Below, one piece after another: positions 42,951-50,641 of a DNA stretch of 64,000 nucleotides. A model generated the notes under the pieces. It made no database searches, had not been told where the DNA came from, and saw only the letters and a list, made by a program, of their open reading frames with translations. The position numbers and the translations under genes were made by a program. Each line of letters begins with the position of its first letter. Position 1 is the first letter of the stretch. Location of the stretch: contig JANXUF010000058.1 of the NCBI GenBank assembly GCA_025356335.1, forward strand, positions 1 through 64,000. Direction: 5' to 3'. The stretch comes from Actinomycetes bacterium. Lineage in GTDB: Bacteria; Actinomycetota; Acidimicrobiia; Acidimicrobiales; Ilumatobacteraceae.

Positions 42951-43193
42951 ATGAACACGCAGCAACTCATCGACATTGAACGGCTCGCCTGGCTGATCGA
43001 GGCTGACGGCGCCGCAGCTCACAACGCAGAAATCGCCGAAGTCGTCTCCATCGCCGAACAGCGAGGACTTCGCCCCTCCGTCATCGCGGTATTGGCCGAC
43101 AGTCACGCGCCCTCGGCTGTCCGTGAACGGGCCTACGGCTACGTGGCCATCCGGCTGGCAAGCAACACCAACCATCTCGCCTTCGCCGCCTGA
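42951..43193 (+). CDS. Small hypothetical protein divergent from the LysR gene
   Basis: This 80-aa protein starts at ATG 42951 (MNTQQLIDIERLAWLIEADG); the track start at 42924 adds residues from the promoter region. It is helical and acidic with no recognised domain. The sequence VSIAEQRGLRPSVIAVLADS and RERAYGYVAIRLAS suggests a compact three-helix fold. It is the nearest candidate target of the LysR regulator. Confidence 0.6.
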   Translation: MNTQQLIDIERLAWLIEADGAAAHNAEIAEVVSIAEQRGLRPSVIAVLADSHAPSAVRERAYGYVAIRLASNTNHLAFAA

Positions 43194-43221
43194 GACACGC
43201 GGTCAGCCGAAAGACTCGCCG

Positions 43222-44914
43222 TCAGCCGAGGGCTGCGTGCACGACGGTCAGCACGATCGTCGGCAGGTAGGTCAGGCCACCGACGACGACCACGATGAAC
43301 AGCAGCAGCCAGGTGAATGTGCGGCCGGTGGTGTCGAGTGACGCCTCGGTCGTTGCGAGGAAGGGCTGCCGGCCGAGCGAACCGGCCAGCGCCAGAGCCG
43401 GGATGATCACCAGGAATCGTCCGATCATCATCGCCACACCCAACGAGATCAGGCACCACGAACTGGTCACGGTCAGTCCGCCCATGGCGGACCCGTTGGC
43501 ATTGGTCGCCGAACCGGCGGCGTAGACGATCTCGGTCAAGCCGTGCGCACCCGCCTGGCTGACGGTGTCGCTCGCCACGACGGTCGAGATCGCGGCGACG
43601 CCGAGCACGGCGATCGGAACGACGAGCGTGGCGATCATCACCAGCTTCATCTCCGTCGGGCCCAGTCGCCTGCCGAGATAGATGGGTGTGCGCCCGACCA
43701 TCAGCCCGCCGATGAACGTCGAGAACAGCACGTACAGCAGCATCCCGACGAGTCCGCTGCCGACGCCACCCGGTGACACCTCGCCAAGCAGGATCGGGAC
43801 GAGCGCGCCGGCCTGCCCGGTCGGCGTGTAGCTGCCGACACCGGAGCTGGAAATTCCTGCGGTCGTGCCCATCGATCCGAGCGTCAGCAGTGTCGATCCG
43901 CCGGCACCGAAGCGGACGTCCTTGCCCTCCATGTTGCCACCGGATTGCCCAGCGCCGACCGACTGGTTCACCGACGCCGGCAGCGCGGTGTTCCCGCGGC
44001 TCTCGGCAATCATGCCGAATGTCAGCGGGATGATCCACAGCACGGCCATCACTACCAGCAGCGTCCTTCCCTGGCGCCGATTCTTGACCAGCGCGCCGAA
44101 CATGAACGGCAGAGCGAACGGAATCACGAGACAGAGGAAGATCTGCACGAGGTTGGTGGCGACGTTCGGATTGTCGAACGGGTGCGCCGAGTTGGCGTTG
44201 TAGAAGCCGCCTCCGTTGGTGCCGAGCGTCTTCATCACCACCTGCGTGGCGACGGGTCCGCCAGGCAGCAACTGCGTCGCGCCCTCCAACGTCGTGGCTG
44301 CTCGATAGCCGTGGAGGTTCTGCACTGTTCCCAATCCGACGAGCAGAATCGCCACCGGAACGGCGATCGGCAAGAGCACGCGCAGGATCGAACGGGTGAC
44401 GTCGACCCAGAAGTTCCCGATCGTCCTCCTTCGTCGCCAATGACCGCACGAGCGCAATGGCGACTGCCAACCCGACTGCTGCCGCGAAGAACTGCATCAC
44501 CACGAGTCCGGCCATCTGCGCGAGGTGGCTTGCTGCGGATTCGCCGGCATAGGCCTGCCAGTCCGTTCCGGTGAGGAAGCTTGCAGCCGTGTCGAAGGCG
44601 AGCATCGGACTCATGTTCGGCGCAGCGGTCGGGTTGAACGGCAAACTCCCCTGAGTGCGCAGCAACAGATACAGACCGAGCATCGACAGCAACGACAGCG
44701 CCAACACGCTCGATGCATACGCACCCCACCGCTGGCCCTGGTCCGGCCCGGTCCGCAGCAGGCGCTAGATCCGGGATTCGAGGCGACAGAAGAAGCGATC
44801 ACCTGGTGCCGTGCCCCCGCCGAACACCGCCGCAAGGTACCGCCCGAGTGCCGGACAGACGCAGAGCAGCACACCGATGAGGAGGAGTAGCGACCAGATC
44901 GATACAGATGTCAT
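43222..44914 (-). pseudogene. kdpA: Potassium-transporting ATPase A chain, disrupted (kdpA)
   Basis: The region encodes about 564 codons of KdpA, the K+-selective channel subunit of the KdpFABC pump, in three pieces. ATG 44914 starts MTSVSIWSLLLLIGV and reads FGGGTAPGDRFF up to a TAG at 44765-44767, where Tyr is expected (ESRI-*-RLLRTGPD). The same frame then continues through the second helix and NMSPMLAFDTAASFLTGTDWQAY. Around 44417-44440 the frame shifts, and the rest (IGNFWVDVTRS, ETLGTNGGGFYNANSAHPF-like selectivity-filter region, FVIIPALALAGSLG-like end) is in the frame listed as 43222-44457. No kdpB or kdpC lies beside it, so it is almost certainly dead. Confidence 0.88.
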
Positions 44915-45043
44915 CGCCCTGGCCGCCACGGTTGTTGATCGCTCACACGCCGAGTGTCCGCCGGCATCTGCGCGTCGCTGCGCTCGTTGGCGGAATCTCA
45001 GCGGCCTCGGCCCGTTCCTTGACGCCGATCGATTGGCCGCACC

Positions 45044-46660
45044 GTGGCGCGAATGACGCGAATTGTGCATTTCGGCGACCGTCTCCCCCTACGGTTGGCG
45101 GATGGCCCCCCCGAACGCACTCCCGAACACCCCGCCGCACCATCGCTCGTGAGTTCCCACGTACTGATGGGTTTCTACTTCTTTCCGAGAGGTGGAAGCG
45201 CCCAGGTCACGCGCTACCTGTGCCGTGCGTTCTCTGCCGGCCCACTCCGTTTGACGCTGTTCGCCGGCTCGATCGGCGCAACCACCGAGAACTCGAACGC
45301 CCATCGGTTCTTCACCGGGATCCGCTGCGAATCACTCGATTATTCGCCGGCCCGAACGCTGTGGGCAGGCGGTGGAGACCCGATGGATGCCCCCGTGCCG
45401 ATGCATGCGTCCTACGAAGCCAAACACGGCGTCCCCGATCGAATCTTCTTCGCTCTCGACGACTCGGCCTTCGATCAGCAGGTCGCCAGTTGGACTCGCT
45501 TTCTGGCAGCGGATGGCGCTGATGGCCCGTCCCGACCGACCGTGGTGCACCTCCATCACCTGACGCCGATCCATGATGCCGTCCGACGATTGTGGCCAGA
45601 CGTCCCGATCATCACCCACCTCCACGGTCCCGAGCTGAAAATGCTGGCGTCCGTACATGACCGCACGGACGCCGAACTGTCCGTCGGTTGGACGGCGGAA
45701 TGGGTCGACAGGATGCGCAGATGGGCAAGCGACTCAGCGCGGCTGGTGGTCGTCTCCGCACAGGACGAGAAACTCGTGCAGTCGCTCCTGCCGGTCGATG
45801 CCACAGAGGTCGTCACGATCGCCAACGGCGTCGACACGGAGGTCTTCTCACCGAAACAGCGCACGCTCGCCGAACGCATGGCGAAGTGGCAGCACTGGCT
45901 CGTCGACGATCCACGTGGTTGGCGTCCCGGGCAGGCGGAGGGATCGATCTCCTACCGTCCAGACGAGCTGTCCGGATTTGTCGGCACCGACGGCGTAGCG
46001 GTGCCGATCGTATTGTTCGCCGGTCGATTCCTCCGTTTCAAACGGGTGCAGTTGTTGATCGAAGCCCACCACGCGCTCCAGTCGTCGGGGGGCCATTCCT
46101 CCGTACTGGTCATCGTCGGCGGCTTCCCCGGCGAATGGGAGGGCGAGCATCCCTTCGAGACCGTCGGGCGCCTTGGAGCCCTCAACGTGTTCTTCGCCGG
46201 ATGGCGAAACCACGACGAACTCTCCGACATCCTCACCTGTAGCGACGTCTTCGCAGCACCGTCCGTCGACGAACCGTTCGGTCTCGTCTACCTCGAAGCA
46301 ATGGCATCGGGACTGCCGCCGATCGCCACGACAACCGGCGGTCCTCCGACATTCATCAACGTGGACTGCCGGCATCCGACAGGGTGGCTCGTTCCACCGG
46401 ACGATCTGACGGCAACGACGCAGGCCCTCGCCGAAGCCGTGTCCCATCCGGCCGAGCGGACCACGCGGGGGCGACGCGCGGCGACATTCGTGCGGAGCCA
46501 GTATTCGTGGGCACTGTCGGCTGACGCCTTCGAATCGCTGTACGCCGAGGTTGTCGACGAGCGAGCCGACCTCATCCGTGGGCGTGGCTCATCCTACGGT
46601 CCCGAACCGCTCAGACCGTTCTCGGACGGCCGATCAGCGGCGTCGAGAACGACTGGATGA
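45044..46660 (+). CDS. GT4-family glycosyltransferase
   Basis: This 538-aa retaining glycosyltransferase has the GT-B fold. The N-terminal lobe contains GFYFFPRGGSAQVTRYLCRAF and VVHLHHLTPIHDAV; the C-terminal lobe has VVTIANGVDTEVFSP, VLFAGRFLRFKRVQLLIEAHHAL, and the E-x7-E donor-binding motif EPFGLVYLE followed by MASGLPPIATTTGG. It would transfer a sugar from a nucleotide donor to an unknown acceptor such as a glycolipid or polysaccharide. Starts at GTG 45044 or ATG 45053 are equally possible. Its last 50 bp overlap the convergent DUF6454-like gene. Confidence 0.88.
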   Translation: MARMTRIVHFGDRLPLRLADGPPERTPEHPAAPSLVSSHVLMGFYFFPRGGSAQVTRYLCRAFSAGPLRLTLFAGSIGATTENSNAHRFFTGIRCESLDYSPARTLWAGGGDPMDAPVPMHASYEAKHGVPDRIFFALDDSAFDQQVASWTRFLAADGADGPSRPTVVHLHHLTPIHDAVRRLWPDVPIITHLHGPELKMLASVHDRTDAELSVGWTAEWVDRMRRWASDSARLVVVSAQDEKLVQSLLPVDATEVVTIANGVDTEVFSPKQRTLAERMAKWQHWLVDDPRGWRPGQAEGSISYRPDELSGFVGTDGVAVPIVLFAGRFLRFKRVQLLIEAHHALQSSGGHSSVLVIVGGFPGEWEGEHPFETVGRLGALNVFFAGWRNHDELSDILTCSDVFAAPSVDEPFGLVYLEAMASGLPPIATTTGGPPTFINVDCRHPTGWLVPPDDLTATTQALAEAVSHPAERTTRGRRAATFVRSQYSWALSADAFESLYAEVVDERADLIRGRGSSYGPEPLRPFSDGRSAASRTTG

Positions 46661-47486
46661 CGCCGGCACCGTCGTCCGGGAGCAGGTGCAACATCAACTC
46701 GTCACCGACGACTTCCGACCACAGCGGGTTCTGCGTTGCCGCTCGGCCGGACAGCGCAGAGTAGTACGGGAACGGGACTTCGCGCTCGATGACGAGATCG
46801 TCGACGTTCAACAAGCCGAGGCCGCCGAGCCAGCCCGGTCCGTTCGCCAGCTGTACCTCGGCGACGCCGCCGCACAACATGCGACCACCGCCAAGCCATT
46901 GGCAATCCTGGTGATCGACGAAGAACGCCGGATTCGTGTGTGCGGCAAGCAGACGTCCCTCGACAGACCATCGGTAGAAACGCCGGGATCCCCACGACCA
47001 CCCGACCAGGTCTCCGCCGACGCCGCAACGGGCGATGGCACCGACATGATCGTCGACGGCGAAGATCTTCTCTGGCGTCGAACCCGGCTCCATCCGATAG
47101 ACGTGCGTCGTCGAATCAGGTCGATACTCCGCTGACGGCACCCACATCGCAGAGCCGTCGAAGTCGATGCCGCCAGGGTGATAGCACTGCTCGTCGCCGA
47201 TCGCGACCCGATGCAGGAGCGCACCATCACCGTCGACGGCCATCACGTACCCTTTGCGGGCAGCGATGTCGACGGTCGAGATCCACCACGTGGAGCCGAT
47301 CCTCACCATGCCCTGCGGATGGTGGGAGTCGAATTTCAGCGCCACTTCGTCGACGAGTGTCCACGGTGTCGATCGGGTCGACAGGGCGATCGTCTGGGCA
47401 ATGACTGCGCCGGCATCCGTTGCCGCCTGGGCTTCGATGCGCGTGTCGGAGCGGATACTGCTGCGCGTGTCGGTACGCATGTCCAT
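46611..47486 (-). CDS. DUF6454-like beta-propeller protein
   Basis: This protein of about 291 residues is probably cytoplasmic or surface-associated. Repeating blades can be seen (FDSHHPQGMVRIGSTWWISTVDI, CYHPGGIDFDGSAMWVPSAEYR, VGWSWGSRRFYRWSVEGRLL), as in DUF6454 proteins. There is no signal peptide after the chosen ATG 47486, which has a GAGG 5 nt upstream; ATG 47519 and the track's 47603 are alternatives. The function of the family is unknown. Confidence 0.7.
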   Translation of the reverse strand: MDMRTDTRSSIRSDTRIEAQAATDAGAVIAQTIALSTRSTPWTLVDEVALKFDSHHPQGMVRIGSTWWISTVDIAARKGYVMAVDGDGALLHRVAIGDEQCYHPGGIDFDGSAMWVPSAEYRPDSTTHVYRMEPGSTPEKIFAVDDHVGAIARCGVGGDLVGWSWGSRRFYRWSVEGRLLAAHTNPAFFVDHQDCQWLGGGRMLCGGVAEVQLANGPGWLGGLGLLNVDDLVIEREVPFPYYSALSGRAATQNPLWSEVVGDELMLHLLPDDGAGVIQSFSTPLIGRPRTV

Positions 47487-47673
47487 CGGGGCCTCGGTGC
47501 GTGTGTCGTTGTACAACATGCAGCACGCAGTATGGCGGACGGAAGTGAACGGCGGATTGATACCGGACCACGTCGCGCCCCGTTTCCGGTGAACATCCGG
47601 CACATCAACAGGCTGGCTTCAGCTGAGCAGCGCAGCGACGTCACCATTCGCTCGAAATCGCCGATTGCAGGCG

Positions 47674-48534
47674 CTACTGCAGACCCTTCGCCGTCGGTCC
47701 GGCACCGGCGAGAAACGATTCCATGACGTCGACGAAACGGGCCGGGTCACTGACGTGCGGGAAATGGCCTGCGTGTTCGAACAGTTCCAACCGGCCGCCC
47801 GGCAGCGCTTCGTGGGCGCGGATTGCATGCCAGACCGGGATGATCCGGTCGTCGGTTCCCCAGACGATCAGGCTCGGAATGTGGCCGATGATCGTCAGGC
47901 GATCACTCGCACTGACCCGCTGGCCGTGGCGGTCCATCACCGCTCGGACGGTCTGCACGAATGCCTTCCGGGGTTCGGACTCGGCGAGCGAAGCGTAGCT
48001 GCGGGCGGATTCGACGATGTCACCCGGCGGAGTGACGCCGATGCGCGACGCCAGACGACCGACTGCACCGGCGGCATCGATGACCCGCTGATGAGCGATG
48101 ATCCCGAGCACGAGTTCCGCACCCGGCAGCGTGGCAGCACGCAACGCCACGTTGACCTCGCTCCCGAGGCCGCCGCTCGACACCAGGACAAGGCGCTCAC
48201 AGTGCCCCGGAAACTGATAGGCGAACTGCATCGCGACTCCGCCGCCGAACGAATGTCCGACCACCGTCGCCGAGGTGTGCCCGAGGGTGTCCAACAGGTC
48301 TCGAAGTCCGCTCGCATAGGCCCCGAGTGAATAGTCGCCGTTCGACGATTCCGACGCACCGTGACCGGGCAGGTCCGGGATCACTACCGTGTGGTGCTCT
48401 GCCAGATCGTCGGCGACGGCGTCCCAGGTATGCATCGTGCCGGCGATTCCGTGCACGAGCAGGATCACCGGACCGCTCCCGAGTTGCCTGACGGCGACGG
48501 CGCGGCCGTGGATCGTGATCGCTTCGACGGCCAT
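47674..48534 (-). CDS. Alpha/beta hydrolase
   Basis: This 286-aa hydrolase has the oxyanion HGIAGTMHTWDAV segment near residue 29, nucleophile Ser in VVGHSFGGGVAMQFA near 97, Asp in VWGTDDRIIPVWHA near 233, and His in FEHAGHFPHV near 260. It could be an esterase, haloperoxidase-like enzyme or C-C hydrolase; the substrate is unknown. The ATG at 48534 replaces the track start at 48993, which runs through a divergent gene. A perfect double-palindrome operator 17-60 bp upstream suggests tight control. Confidence 0.92.
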   Translation of the reverse strand: MAVEAITIHGRAVAVRQLGSGPVILLVHGIAGTMHTWDAVADDLAEHHTVVIPDLPGHGASESSNGDYSLGAYASGLRDLLDTLGHTSATVVGHSFGGGVAMQFAYQFPGHCERLVLVSSGGLGSEVNVALRAATLPGAELVLGIIAHQRVIDAAGAVGRLASRIGVTPPGDIVESARSYASLAESEPRKAFVQTVRAVMDRHGQRVSASDRLTIIGHIPSLIVWGTDDRIIPVWHAIRAHEALPGGRLELFEHAGHFPHVSDPARFVDVMESFLAGAGPTAKGLQ

Positions 48535-48550
48535 ACTCCCCACCCTAACA

Positions 48551-48594
48551 TTGACAGCGATTACTGTCAACATTTTCCGACAGTAATCGCTGTC
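48551..48594. promoter_or_regulatory. Double-palindrome operator candidate between the hydrolase and DUF6629 genes
   Basis: GACAGCGATTACTGTC (48553-48568) is followed 10 bp later by its exact reverse complement GACAGTAATCGCTGTC (48579-48594). Each arm is itself a dyad; the first extends to TTGACAG-cgatta-CTGTCAA. The dyad centres are 26 bp apart. This is the layout of paired sites for a dimeric repressor (TetR, MarR or GntR type), and TTGACA in the first site could be part of a -35 box for the hydrolase gene. Confidence 0.75.
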
Positions 48595-48686
48595 GTGGTT
48601 GCACGACGACGCTCCGAACACGTCATGCACCGCATAGCGACCCGATGGACGTAAGTTGCAAGCCGGACAGAGGTTGAAAGGCCACC

Positions 48687-49343
48687 ATGTGTTTTTCTCC
48701 TCAGGCTGATCTGATCGGTGGCACCGTCGTCGCCGTACTCGGTGTCGATGCGCTACGCCACGTTCAGTTCCGGCGAGACATCCCGATCGCCTCACTGCCG
48801 TTGATCCTCGGAGCCCACCAACTGGTGGAGACGTTCGTGTGGTTGGGGCTCCAGGGCCACGTCTCGCACATGCTCGGTGACGCGGCCAAGTGGGTCTATC
48901 TCGCTGTCGCCTTCGTGTTGTTGCCGATCCTTGTCCCGGTGGCTGTCGTCTCGATCGAGCAGGACCGAGGGCGGAAACGGCTGATGATCCCATTCGCCGT
49001 CCTTGGTGCTGTCGTCTCGGTGACTTTGGCGCTGGCGATGGCCGACGGACCGGTCACGGCGAAGTTGTCGGGCCTGCACATCGCCTACGGCATCGGTCTC
49101 AGATACGGATGGTTGATCGTCGGCCTCTACGTCGTGGCGACGTGCGGTTCACTGCTGATGTCGTCACACCAGGAGATCGTCATCTTCGGCATCGTCAACC
49201 TGTGCGTCGTGGTTCTGCTCGCCTGGTTCCAGAAGAACGGCTTCGCCTCACTGTGGTGCGGATGGGCTGCACTCGCCAGCGTCGCCATCGCCATGCACCT
49301 GCGCTACGAAGGGTCGATCGCCGTCCCGACAGCCACCGCCTGA
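48687..49343 (+). CDS. DUF6629-like integral membrane protein
   Basis: This 218-aa protein starts MCFSPQADLIGGTVVAV and has about seven hydrophobic helices (for example PLILGAHQLVETFVWLGL, VYLAVAFVLLPILVPVAVVSI, LIVGLYVVATCGSLLM, IVNLCVVVLLAWFQ). The MCFSPxA start and the His in HQLVE are features of DUF6629 proteins, function unknown. It is divergent from the alpha/beta hydrolase across the palindromic operator. Confidence 0.82.
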   Translation: MCFSPQADLIGGTVVAVLGVDALRHVQFRRDIPIASLPLILGAHQLVETFVWLGLQGHVSHMLGDAAKWVYLAVAFVLLPILVPVAVVSIEQDRGRKRLMIPFAVLGAVVSVTLALAMADGPVTAKLSGLHIAYGIGLRYGWLIVGLYVVATCGSLLMSSHQEIVIFGIVNLCVVVLLAWFQKNGFASLWCGWAALASVAIAMHLRYEGSIAVPTATA

Positions 49344-49411
49344 CCTCGCCCTACGTCATTCGCTCACTGACCCATTGCTCGGAAGTCCGACACTCCACGA
49401 GGAGCCAACCC

Positions 49412-50209
49412 ATGATGATCTCGAAGGAACGCTACGCATCGAAGGTCGCTGTCGTCACCGGCGCCGCCTCCGGCATCGGCCAGGGCACGGCACGCCGATT
49501 GGTCGCAGAAGGAGCCTCCGTCGTCGGTGGCGATATCGACGAGCGTGGGCTCTCGACGCTCGCCGAGGAATTGGGCGAGCGGTTCATCGCGCTGCGATGC
49601 GACGTCACGGTCGAAGCGGATGTCGAACGGCTGATCACCACCGCCGTCGAGTCGTTCGGCGCTCTGCACGCGGCGTTTTTCGTCGCCGGCGCGACGCGGG
49701 TCAGCCTGATCACCGACATGAGCGAGGCCGATTGGGACTTCACGATCGACCTGTGCCTCAAGGGCGTGTTCTTCGGGGTCAAACATGCCGGGCGGCAGAT
49801 GATCGCCCAGGGCGGAGGCGGGGCGATCGTCAACGTCGCCTCGTTGAACTCGAGGGTCCCGATGTTCTTCAATGCCGCTTACTCGTCCGCCAAGGCCGGC
49901 GTGGTGATGCTCAGCCAGTCCGGCGCACTCGAACTGGGACCGTTCGGCATCCGCGTTTGCGCTGTGTCGCCAGGACTGACCGACACGCCGCTCGTCGGTC
50001 CGATGCTGTCGGTACCGGCGATCAAGGAGGCGTTCATGGACCGCATCCCGCTGCGGCGGGCGGCGACCCCTGACGACATCGCCAGCGCTGCGCTGTACCT
50101 CGCGAGTGACGATGCGTCCTACATCACCGGCGTCAATCTGTTCGTCGACGGAGGCTGGGAGCAGACCGCCTACCCAGACCTGCGTCCCTTCCTCGCACCG
50201 CCCGACTGA
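49412..50209 (+). CDS. Short-chain dehydrogenase/reductase
   Basis: This 265-aa SDR has the NAD(P) motif VVTGAASGIGQGTARRL at residues 13-30, an Asp after the second strand (GGDIDERG) that favours NAD(H), the catalytic Asn/Ser strand IVNVASLNSR, and the Y-x-x-x-K pair AAYSSAKAGV. It interconverts a secondary alcohol and ketone. ATG 49412 has GAGGAG about 8 nt upstream. The next genes encode a ketone-oxidising monooxygenase fused to an esterase, so an alcohol to ketone to ester to acid plus alcohol pathway is plausible. Confidence 0.93.
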   Translation: MMISKERYASKVAVVTGAASGIGQGTARRLVAEGASVVGGDIDERGLSTLAEELGERFIALRCDVTVEADVERLITTAVESFGALHAAFFVAGATRVSLITDMSEADWDFTIDLCLKGVFFGVKHAGRQMIAQGGGGAIVNVASLNSRVPMFFNAAYSSAKAGVVMLSQSGALELGPFGIRVCAVSPGLTDTPLVGPMLSVPAIKEAFMDRIPLRRAATPDDIASAALYLASDDASYITGVNLFVDGGWEQTAYPDLRPFLAPPD

Positions 50210-50573
50210 TGCGCAGCTCGAGCTCGTAGCACTGACCGACGAACGACTCGTGCTCCTCAGCGGCGTACCCTTCGCAGCGTCGGTCCTCGACGCCGACGGG
50301 CACCACGACGAGGCGCGGGAACTCATCTCCGGGGCTGCACCGACGTACTGCGCGCTCACCGACCCTCGCTACATCTCGATCAGCAATTCCGATCCGGCAC
50401 TCTTCGAGTACGCCCTCGAACACGCCGTCGGTCCGCTGCTCAGCGCCGAGCAGTTGTCTACCCTGGCTGAGCGGACGACGGAACTGTTGACCAGAACCGC
50501 GTCTACAATCGCGACGACACAACCGACCACTGCTCCAGCGCGACTCGCTCGGAGCGGCCCGCCTCGACGGTGA
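50106..50573 (+). CDS. Hypothetical small ORF between the SDR and monooxygenase genes
   Basis: The 433 bp between these genes are mostly covered by one open frame on the plus strand. The first third overlaps the SDR gene and is probably not translated. The later part ([62 protein letters not shown]) has a coding-like composition and an alpha/beta pattern. GTG 50250 is a possible start, but no good ribosome site is seen. I do not recognise it; it may be a decayed or real small protein of about 107 residues. Confidence 0.35.
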   Translation: MTMRPTSPASICSSTEAGSRPPTQTCVPSSHRPTDAQLELVALTDERLVLLSGVPFAASVLDADGHHDEARELISGAAPTYCALTDPRYISISNSDPALFEYALEHAVGPLLSAEQLSTLAERTTELLTRTASTIATTQPTTAPARLARSGPPRR

Positions 50574-50641
50574 TGTGCGTCGCGTGTGACACTTTCGACG
50601 GGGATGACGACATCCATTCGTCGCATCGAGAAGGGGAACGA

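Noticed and set aside
37905-44767. Genome-wide reassignment of TAG to a sense codon
   Set aside because: Several intact genes here end normally at TAG (the phosphatase-like gene at 19867, udk at 41853, GGDEF-EAL at 60420, the lipoprotein at 62872), so TAG works as a stop.
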